NCBI GenBank assembly: GCA_016840965.1
Contig: JAEORI010000236.1
Location: 1-6,760 of the forward strand
Reading direction: 5' to 3'
Length of the DNA stretch: 6,760 nucleotides
From: Candidatus Thorarchaeota archaeon
GTDB lineage: Archaea; Asgardarchaeota; Thorarchaeia; Thorarchaeales; Thorarchaeaceae
The notes beneath the pieces are model-generated. The model was given only the letters and a program-made list of their open reading frames with translations. It was not told the DNA's origin and ran no database searches. Both the position numbers and the translations under genes were made by a program. Numbering within the stretch: the stretch's first letter is position 1; the number at the start of each line of letters is the position of its first letter. Below are positions 1-5,326 of this stretch, piece by piece.

Positions 1-126
1 AAAGAGCAGGACAATTGCTAGAAGAATCCACATCCAACACTCACAACATCGAGCACAGCAACCTTTCTCCTTAGGTGGAGGAGGTTGTTGATAGCCGTAA
101 TCTCCAGGCATTGGGATCTCAGTCAT
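1..126 (-). CDS. N-terminal part of a small Pro-rich, Cys-rich membrane protein (cut by left edge)
   Basis: This is an open reading frame of 42 codons running off the left edge. The visible protein starts MTEIPMPGDYGYQQPPPP, continues with a basic stretch (KEK) and a cysteine cluster at residues 23-30 (C23, C24, C27, C28, C30), then enters a hydrophobic segment (WMWILLAIVLLF) that is probably a transmembrane helix. The start is the ATG at 126-124. An in-frame ATG two codons upstream (132-130) is possible, but GAGTGAT at 137-131 resembles an archaeal Shine-Dalgarno site and sits 4 nt before the chosen ATG. The Pro/Tyr/Gln-rich head followed by Cys residues against a membrane helix resembles the layout of eukaryotic CYSTM-type proteins. 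That is similarity of composition, not demonstrated homology. The gene is divergent from the gene starting at 284. Function unknown; the rest lies outside the window. Confidence 0.7.
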   Translation of the reverse strand, partial: MTEIPMPGDYGYQQPPPPKEKGCCARCCECWMWILLAIVLLF

Positions 127-283
127 TTTCATCACTCAAGATGGTAACAAGTACTTGATGATACTGGGCAATCCTACTTATGAGCATTATCGGTTTATAG
201 GCATAGAGGTTTTAAGTGCTCAAATAGTAGGTTTGGTGCGAATTGTGACAGATTCGTACGCACGCGAATAGGGGTTAGGTGTT
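127..283. promoter_or_regulatory. Divergent intergenic region with promoter elements
   Basis: This 157-bp gap lies between two divergently transcribed genes, so it should hold both promoters. An AT-rich element at 194-200 reads TTTATAG on the plus strand and CTATAAA on the minus strand. It resembles an archaeal TATA box in either direction and lies about 68 bp upstream of the minus-strand start and 84 bp upstream of the plus-strand start. A second AT-rich run, TTTTAAG, is at 210-216. A small imperfect inverted repeat (ATTCG at 252-256, CGAAT at 265-269, 8-nt spacer) sits in a locally GC-rich patch just before the ribosome binding site of the plus-strand gene. No transcription start can be fixed from sequence alone. 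Confidence 0.4.
277..281 (+). promoter_or_regulatory. Weak ribosome binding site AGGTG supporting a TTG start
   Basis: AGGTG matches part of the archaeal GGAGGTGAT consensus but ends only 2 nt before the TTG at 284, which is close spacing. An in-frame stop (TAG at 269-271) leaves TTG 284 as the only start upstream of the ATG at 338. That ATG has no evident Shine-Dalgarno site and would remove the first 18 residues, just ahead of the first membrane helix. Confidence 0.4.
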
Positions 284-1762
284 TTGGCAGAGGAGAACAA
301 AGTCTACACCATTTTTGACAGACCATGGGGACTCCGGATGATAGGTGTCACCCAGATGACATTCGGAATATTTGGTCTTCTTGCTTCAATTGGGATATTC
401 ATAGCCACAACCATCGAAGCTTTAGGATCAATAGGTTATGTGTACGCATTATTATTGTGTGGAGGCGTCGCATTTCCATGTCTTGTCATTGGGAATTATG
501 TCGATGACCTCAGAAGATGGGCGGTTGCCGCTCAAATTCTCTATAGTCTAATTGCAGTTAGTTTGTGTGCATATTTCCTTTATGTGCAAGGCTTATCCTA
601 TTATTGGAGTTTTCCAATATTTGGCATCCCAGACTTTGGGATAGCCATCGGCAACATTGCAGCATTCATTGTTATTACTCAGACTTTGATAGTTCTTTAC
701 TTACTTTTCCGGTGGAGTGCTGTTGTACCTCCCCCTGGAGTGTCAGTTGAAAGGGACAGAAAAAGGGCTAGATTAATCGAATCTGGATTGATGCCATCGC
801 CATTAGAACCTTCCTTGGTGGCGGCAGATGGAGTGACCGTGCTTACTCCAGAGGAAGAACAGAAAATCCTAGATATCAGAAAAGTTGTTACCGAGGAAGG
901 GATGGCAATTCTTTGCTCCAATTGCAATGGAGCAACACCCCTAACAAAAGTGGAGAAAAATAACACAGTCCATTGCGATTATTGCGGCGTCGTGCTAGGC
1001 GTAAGTAGTGTGTTCGTTCCCTGCAAGAACCATAATGAGTATCTTGCAGCAACAACTTGTAATGTGTGTGGAGAGCACTTTTGTAGACAATGCTTGACAG
1101 TTCAAGAACCTCCAGTTGATGAAAAATGGGAGGGATCAGCAGTCTATCTTTGTAGAAAATGCTTCGAGGGACGATACCGCCCAGCAGTAACAACAGCGTC
1201 CTTGGTAATACCAATCGACCAGTTGTTCTCAACTGCAGGTAGTAGATTCTCAAAAGTTGGACAGATGTATAGCAGTTTTCTAGGGGCTTATGGAAACGGG
1301 ATGAAGCATCTCTGGAGACTACCACTTGAGCTTCTTGCGAGCATCGGTAAATCTGGAGGCGGTGGAAATGATAATTGTGTAGGAGCATTGCTCCTAATAG
1401 TCATCATAATTATCGCGATCCCAATCATTGCAGGGGTCCTCATGTTGCTTGGTGCCATCATAATAATTCCAATACTGTTCTATGCTGGACTCATTGCTGT
1501 AACAGTGGAAGCAGTCAAAATAATCAGTAGAACTGATTTCATTTCAGTTGATAATGCCCGAGTGAAGAGCATTCACTCCCGCCGCAAGCCAAAGGTCATT
1601 GAATCAAAACTCCGACCATCAGTGCGAGTTTGGGATAATGAGTTTAGAAGAGCCTCAATTGACCAAGAGAGAATAAGACAGAAGTATGAAGAAGAACGAC
1701 GAAGACGTGAGAGATTTAGACAAGCCAGGTCTGATTCATTCTGGAGGACTAATCATGACTGA
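284..1762 (+). CDS. Membrane protein with zinc ribbon and B-box-like zinc module between two membrane domains
   Basis: A 492-residue protein of unknown function. Residues 19-42, 50-71, 78-101 and 118-142 look like four transmembrane helices. Positive residues in the loop DDLRR (74-78) and after helix four (RDRKRAR, 157-163) suggest a cytosolic N-terminus and a cytosolic central domain. That domain carries a zinc ribbon (C211/C214, C231/C234) followed by a B-box-like set of ligands: C247-x2-H250, C259-x2-C262, C267-x2-C270, C290-x2-C293. A Gly-rich linker (357-361) leads to two very Ile-rich hydrophobic helices (about 366-412). The cytosolic tail is strongly basic and ends in a charged helix rich in Arg and Glu (about 461-481) that may form a coiled coil. 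B-box-type CxxH/CxxC modules are known in prokaryotic membrane proteins and commonly mediate protein contacts; that role here is inference. The gene overlaps the next by 8 bp. The start is a TTG; ATG 338 is the alternative. Confidence 0.85.
   Translation: MAEENKVYTIFDRPWGLRMIGVTQMTFGIFGLLASIGIFIATTIEALGSIGYVYALLLCGGVAFPCLVIGNYVDDLRRWAVAAQILYSLIAVSLCAYFLYVQGLSYYWSFPIFGIPDFGIAIGNIAAFIVITQTLIVLYLLFRWSAVVPPPGVSVERDRKRARLIESGLMPSPLEPSLVAADGVTVLTPEEEQKILDIRKVVTEEGMAILCSNCNGATPLTKVEKNNTVHCDYCGVVLGVSSVFVPCKNHNEYLAATTCNVCGEHFCRQCLTVQEPPVDEKWEGSAVYLCRKCFEGRYRPAVTTASLVIPIDQLFSTAGSRFSKVGQMYSSFLGAYGNGMKHLWRLPLELLASIGKSGGGGNDNCVGALLLIVIIIIAIPIIAGVLMLLGAIIIIPILFYAGLIAVTVEAVKIISRTDFISVDNARVKSIHSRRKPKVIESKLRPSVRVWDNEFRRASIDQERIRQKYEEERRRRERFRQARSDSFWRTNHD
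1743..1747 (+). promoter_or_regulatory. Strong ribosome binding site GGAGG fixing the start at 1755
   Basis: GGAGG lies 7 nt before the ATG at 1755, inside the last codons of the upstream gene. It selects this ATG over the in-frame upstream ATG at 1686, which would add 23 residues that match no domain and overlap the upstream gene by 77 bp. Together with the 8-bp gene overlap it implies translational coupling. Confidence 0.85.
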
Positions 1763-2639
1763 AGTTGCACAAGAACAGATCATGTGTCCCGTTTGTGGTG
1801 GACCAGTCAAGGTCGACCTTCAGGACAAGGTCAATCGATGTGAGTACTGTGCAAGTCCAGTCCTTGGACCCAGTCAGAGCAGAGATTGCGTCAATCATCC
1901 AAAAGTTCTTGCAAAAGAAGTATGCCATGTTTGTGGAGATTTAGTTTGTGAGGAGTGTATGCAAAAGCGAGTTGGAGAGTATGGAGGGAAATTACTCACA
2001 ATAGTAAACTGTGAGAAGCCAACTTGTATTGCAGAGAGCGAGTGGGCCAAACCACTGAATGAGGAGTATCAGAAACTTATCAACATGGATTGGGCAGATA
2101 GAATAGATAATGTCATTCTCCGTGTCACCGGTCTGGGAGCTGTCATCATGATGATCTTCGAGCTCATCCTCTTTCTTGGAGTCATGTTCTTCCAATTCAT
2201 TACACCCTGGAGTATTCCTCCAATCTCATTGAGAATCTCGTCTTCGCTTGTCATTGGAGAAATCATAATGATTCCTGCAACGATCCTAGTGCTTAGTATA
2301 ATTGGTAACTTACTTTCTGCGATTCTGCTGCAATCAGCTCTTCAAGTATACGTGCATGATAGACAACTCGGAGCTGGTGTCACTCTGTTAGTGATAATTG
2401 TGATTGAGGTTGCGTATCTACTACTCCGAGGATTGTACTTTGGTCTTTTAACGTTGCCAAATCCATACTTCCTCCCAATCATGATTACAGCATTCCTAAT
2501 TGGGACAATTCTTGTATTTGTAGGATCATTAATGGCAATCTATGTGGGTAATAAGAAGCGGATTCAGTTTAAGGATGCAAGAGAGAGACTTCACCTTTCT
2601 ATTGGATCTGGTGTTGAGAAACTTGCACAGAGTTCCTAA
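1755..2639 (+). CDS. Four-helix membrane protein with N-terminal zinc ribbon and B-box-like module
   Basis: A 294-residue protein starting MTEVAQEQIMCPVCGG. The N-terminus holds a zinc ribbon (C11/C14, C29/C32) and a B-box-like module (C45-x2-H48, C57-x2-C60, C65-x2-C68, C86, C91), with the CxNHP and CxVCG motifs typical of prokaryotic B-box zinc fingers fused to membrane domains. About four transmembrane helices follow (roughly 127-149, 163-193, 207-229, 239-264). A charged stretch after the last helix (NKKRIQFKDARER) suggests both ends face the cytosol. Ligand spacing closely follows the central module of the upstream protein: 12, 8 and 4 residues between successive ligand pairs are identical in both. 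The two are therefore probably paralogues in this region and partners. The final pair is C-x4-C here rather than C-x2-C. The function is unknown; rhomboid or Yip1-like membrane folds carry comparable N-terminal fingers, but I see no rhomboid catalytic motif. Confidence 0.88.
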   Translation: MTEVAQEQIMCPVCGGPVKVDLQDKVNRCEYCASPVLGPSQSRDCVNHPKVLAKEVCHVCGDLVCEECMQKRVGEYGGKLLTIVNCEKPTCIAESEWAKPLNEEYQKLINMDWADRIDNVILRVTGLGAVIMMIFELILFLGVMFFQFITPWSIPPISLRISSSLVIGEIIMIPATILVLSIIGNLLSAILLQSALQVYVHDRQLGAGVTLLVIIVIEVAYLLLRGLYFGLLTLPNPYFLPIMITAFLIGTILVFVGSLMAIYVGNKKRIQFKDARERLHLSIGSGVEKLAQSS

Positions 2640-2645
2640 AATGGA

Positions 2646-4391
2646 TCAATCCGGTACTTCAAACAAATCAATCAGTCTGAATCTATCGACGTCAACTAAT
2701 CCTAAATCAGTGATCTTAAGTTTCGGAATCACTGGAAGTGAGAGGAAAGCCATTGCCATGAAAGGTTCTTCTAAGGGAGTACCAAGATCATGAGCCGCAT
2801 TTTTCAAATCTTTAAGCCTCTGGCTTACATGTTCAATGGGTTGGTCAGACATTAATCCTGCAATTGGTAAAGGTAGCGATTCGATAACCCTTCCATCCTT
2901 CGCAAGTGCGATTCCACCTTGCATCCTAACAATTTGAATAGCAGCCTGAATGAGGTCTCTATCGTTAGTAGCAACCGCTACGATATTATGCGAGTCATGA
3001 GCAATAGATGAAACCATAGCTCCCTCTTTGATGCCCATTCCTTTCACAAATCCGATTGATCTTGGTTCAGAAGCATTATGACGCTCAATAATAACTACTT
3101 TCGAAATATCACGATCAATATCCGGCACTACCAGTCCATCTTTGACCTTTGGTTCTTCTATCAAGCGCTCTGTGATGATTTGGTCAGGTATCATGCCAAT
3201 GACATTCATTCTTTCTCCCCGTGCCTCCACTTGAAAGTCCTCTGGTTCAAGATAGTGGATGTTGACTGAACGTCTTAGACGAGGTGGCTTTGCAATTCCG
3301 AATTCTTCCGCCATCTTACCATTCTTTGCGACAAGTACACCTTGCTTGTAGACCATTTCCACATTGATATTTTCAAGAGAATCCAAAACAACAAGGTCAG
3401 CATGATATCCTGGGGCAATAGCGCCAATATATTGAAGCCCATAATGTCTCGCAGAGGAGAGTGATGCTACTTTTATTGCAAGAACTGGGTCAACACCCAT
3501 CTCAATTGCATCACGAACCATACTATCGATGTGACCTTTTGTCACTAAATCCAATGTATTTCTATCATCAGTTACAAAACTGCAAAACTCAGCAGTATGT
3601 GGTTGGATTAACGGAGCTAGTGCCTTCAGATTTTTCGCTGTGGATCCTTCGCGAATATGGATGTGCATCCCTCGAGAGAGTTTTCTCCTAGCTTCTTCAA
3701 TATCAACACATTCATGTTCAGAAGTGATTCTGGCCGCGGCGTACGCGTTCAAATCTAGACCTTTTAGCTCTGGTGCATGACCATCAATCCGTTTTCCCAT
3801 ACTTAGTGCGACTTGTATCTTCTCCAGTATTGAGGGGTCTCTATAAATAACTCCAGGGTAGTTCATTGCTTCTGCCAGCCCTAGCACATAGTGTTCAGTC
3901 ATGAGTGGTTTGATATCCAGAAAATCAAGTGCGACACCATTAGTTTCAAGATCTGTTGATGGAACACAAGATGGCAACATCATATAGAACTCAAGAGGAC
4001 CACCGCGCATACTTTTGCTCATGTATAGTATTCCTTCCATTCCCAAAACATTAGCAATCTCATGGGGATCTGCAACAACTGCACCAGTTCCATGTGGCAC
4101 AACAGCACGTGCATATTGGATTGGCATTACCATTGAAGATTCTACATGTACATGACCATCGATAAATGAGGGACATACGTATTTGCCAGCTAGGTCGATT
4201 ACTTCATTTCCAACATATTCTCCAATCCCTGCGATGAATGCACCATGAATAGCGATATCACCTGCAGTCACATCGCCTGTGAAAACATTCACAACATTAG
4301 CGTTCTTGAATACCAAATCTGCACGGGTCCTTCCTGAGGCTACATCAATCATCTGGTCAAGCGGGTAGTTTTCTGAACGTGATAGAAACAT
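2646..4391 (-). CDS. ade: Adenine deaminase
   Basis: Adenine deaminase (EC 3.5.4.2) of the amidohydrolase superfamily converts adenine to hypoxanthine plus ammonia in cytosolic purine salvage. Numbering from the ATG at 4391 (581 residues), an N-terminal β-sandwich strand set (ADLVFKNANVVNVFTGD) precedes the metal-binding barrel. The barrel shows DGHVHVESS (78-86), DPHEIANV (108-115), AEAMN with the metal-bridging Glu at 174, GHAP with His 205, SEHE with His 226, and TDDR with Asp 275/276. The C-terminal domain has the family signature HDSHN (465-469) and a Gly-Gly pair shortly after. The length is close to normal and all key residues are present, so the enzyme should be active. A GTG at 4400 would add three residues; neither start has a good Shine-Dalgarno site. 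The gene follows the methyltransferase by about 54 bp with no obvious promoter between them, so they are probably co-transcribed. Its stop codon is 6 bp from that of the convergent membrane protein gene. Confidence 0.96.
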   Translation of the reverse strand: MFLSRSENYPLDQMIDVASGRTRADLVFKNANVVNVFTGDVTAGDIAIHGAFIAGIGEYVGNEVIDLAGKYVCPSFIDGHVHVESSMVMPIQYARAVVPHGTGAVVADPHEIANVLGMEGILYMSKSMRGGPLEFYMMLPSCVPSTDLETNGVALDFLDIKPLMTEHYVLGLAEAMNYPGVIYRDPSILEKIQVALSMGKRIDGHAPELKGLDLNAYAAARITSEHECVDIEEARRKLSRGMHIHIREGSTAKNLKALAPLIQPHTAEFCSFVTDDRNTLDLVTKGHIDSMVRDAIEMGVDPVLAIKVASLSSARHYGLQYIGAIAPGYHADLVVLDSLENINVEMVYKQGVLVAKNGKMAEEFGIAKPPRLRRSVNIHYLEPEDFQVEARGERMNVIGMIPDQIITERLIEEPKVKDGLVVPDIDRDISKVVIIERHNASEPRSIGFVKGMGIKEGAMVSSIAHDSHNIVAVATNDRDLIQAAIQIVRMQGGIALAKDGRVIESLPLPIAGLMSDQPIEHVSQRLKDLKNAAHDLGTPLEEPFMAMAFLSLPVIPKLKITDLGLVDVDRFRLIDLFEVPD

Positions 4392-4445
4392 CTCTCGCAC
4401 TCTCTATGCTCTATGCGTTGGCAATGAAAAGGGTTTCCTATGAAC

Positions 4446-5204
4446 TCACTTTGTAGCAACTACAACAAGTCTAGTTGCCTCATTGTCATAGTTTCTACCG
4501 TCGAGTCCGCCATAAACCCTGACATTATAGAATCCAACATTTTCAAGCATTTTTTTGATTTCAATTCCTGAATATATCCAATGGGTCACATTCCATTTGT
4601 GGACAAAGCCATTCCGTTCAATGAAAATCCACGTATTATGCATCTTACTCCAATTCTCAATAGCTTCTCTTTCTTCAAGCATAAAACCGTGAGGCCATTC
4701 TGACCAACTTTGCCGTAGAAAAATCCTTGCAAGTATCTCTTTTCCCATTGATTCGAAAATGAATCTACCTCCAGCGCGTAGTGAAGAATAGATGTTCCGA
4801 AGAACGTGCATCTGTTCTTCATGATCTTCAAAATAGCTGAAAGATGTGAACATACTCAATACTATATCGAAAGAGTTCTTTCGATGGAATGTTCGCATAT
4901 CATCAAGAACGAATTCTATGTTGAGATTTTCCATTTTTGCGGCCTTCTTTGCTCTCTCTAGATATAGTTTAGTTCTATCAACTCCAACTACCTTGTGTCC
5001 TCTCCGAGCAAATTCCAATGAATGGCGACCAATACCGCAACAAAGGTCTAGAATTGTTTCATCATGTTGAATCTTACATAGTGATTTGATAGCATCGACT
5101 TCGTCCGTGGTGAAAGCAATTCTAGCTTCAGTGAACATCACTGGTTCCATGATTTCCCATAACTTATCATCCTCATACCAAGCTTTGGGACTGTCTTCTG
5201 TCAT
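4446..5204 (-). CDS. Class I SAM-dependent methyltransferase, substrate unknown
   Basis: A 252-residue Rossmann-fold methyltransferase. Motif I is ILDLCCGIGRHSLEFARRG (51-69), the SAM-binding glycine loop. The acidic residue ending strand β2 is D76 (VVGVD), DDMR (101-104) is the adenine-contacting region, and FDIVLSMFTSFSYFED (112-127) is the motif IV/post-IV segment. LRAGGRF (142-148) precedes strand β5. The DLCCGIGRHS form is typical of the broad Methyltransf_25/11-like small-molecule enzymes, often annotated simply as class I methyltransferase. The C-terminal third (about 155-240) is rich in Trp, Tyr and His and probably forms the substrate lid; it does not identify the substrate. I see no (D/N)PPY motif, so DNA or protein-Gln N-methylation is unlikely. 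The start ATG at 5204 has GGTGA upstream. The gene precedes adenine deaminase on the same strand, but a functional link is not shown by sequence. Confidence 0.9.
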   Translation of the reverse strand: MTEDSPKAWYEDDKLWEIMEPVMFTEARIAFTTDEVDAIKSLCKIQHDETILDLCCGIGRHSLEFARRGHKVVGVDRTKLYLERAKKAAKMENLNIEFVLDDMRTFHRKNSFDIVLSMFTSFSYFEDHEEQMHVLRNIYSSLRAGGRFIFESMGKEILARIFLRQSWSEWPHGFMLEEREAIENWSKMHNTWIFIERNGFVHKWNVTHWIYSGIEIKKMLENVGFYNVRVYGGLDGRNYDNEATRLVVVATK

Positions 5205-5213
5205 TGCTTAAGG

Positions 5214-5218
5214 TCACC
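5214..5218 (-). promoter_or_regulatory. Ribosome binding site GGTGA for the methyltransferase gene
   Basis: On the minus strand, GGTGA at 5218-5214 matches the 3' half of the archaeal GGAGGTGAT consensus and lies 9 nt before the ATG at 5204. A second GGTGAC copy occurs 14 nt further upstream (5232-5227) inside an inverted repeat. Confidence 0.6.
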
Positions 5219-5221
5219 AGT

Positions 5222-5242
5222 TTGAAGTCACCAATACTTCAA
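5222..5242. repeat. Perfect 7-bp inverted repeat upstream of the methyltransferase gene
   Basis: TTGAAGT (5222-5228) and ACTTCAA (5236-5242) are perfect reverse complements around a 7-nt spacer, 18 bp before the methyltransferase start codon. It could be a regulator operator, a leader RNA hairpin, or chance. The stem and loop include one of two GGTGAC copies. Confidence 0.45.
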
Positions 5243-5271
5243 TATGAACTAATGGAAAAAAGTGTTTACCT

Positions 5272-5316
5272 GTAAAAAAGAAAAGACCATCGGTCTCTCT
5301 TATTATGAGACCGATG
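5272..5316 (-). terminator. Hairpin plus T-tract terminator downstream of the surface protein gene
   Basis: CATCGGTCTC (5288-5297) and GAGACCGATG (5307-5316) form a perfect 10-bp stem with a 9-nt loop, starting 11 bp past the stop codon of the surface protein gene. In the minus-strand transcript the stem is followed at once by a T-rich run (GTCTTTTCTTTTTTAC, 5287-5272), and another T6 follows at 5261-5256. This is the form of an intrinsic terminator. Archaeal RNA polymerase stops mainly on the T tracts, so the hairpin may instead stabilise the mRNA 3' end. It separates this gene from the methyltransferase transcription unit. Confidence 0.75.
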
Positions 5317-5326
5317 TTCCGTATTT

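Noticed and set aside
148..157. Perfect 10-bp palindrome CAAGTACTTG upstream of the minus-strand gene
   Set aside because: A 10-bp palindrome is expected several times by chance in a window of this size, it has no spacer or second copy, and nothing else marks it as an operator.
888..1388. Minus-strand open frame of 166 codons
   Set aside because: It lies antisense within the zinc/membrane protein gene, whose domains and helices are well supported. The predicted product has no recognisable domain and no good start context.
1686..1754. Upstream ATG at 1686 as start of the second membrane protein
   Set aside because: It has no ribosome binding site and adds 23 residues unlike the family, while ATG 1755 has GGAGG at ideal spacing.
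914..2027. Reading the B-box modules as a ubiquitin ligase system
   Set aside because: There is no RING finger, no ubiquitin-like protein and no E1/E2 in the window. B-box-type fingers also occur in many prokaryotic membrane proteins without any ubiquitin link.
2646..4391. Dihydroorotase or another amidohydrolase instead of adenine deaminase
   Set aside because: The combination DGHVHVESS, DPHEIANV, TDDR and the C-terminal HDSHN domain is specific to the adenine deaminase family.
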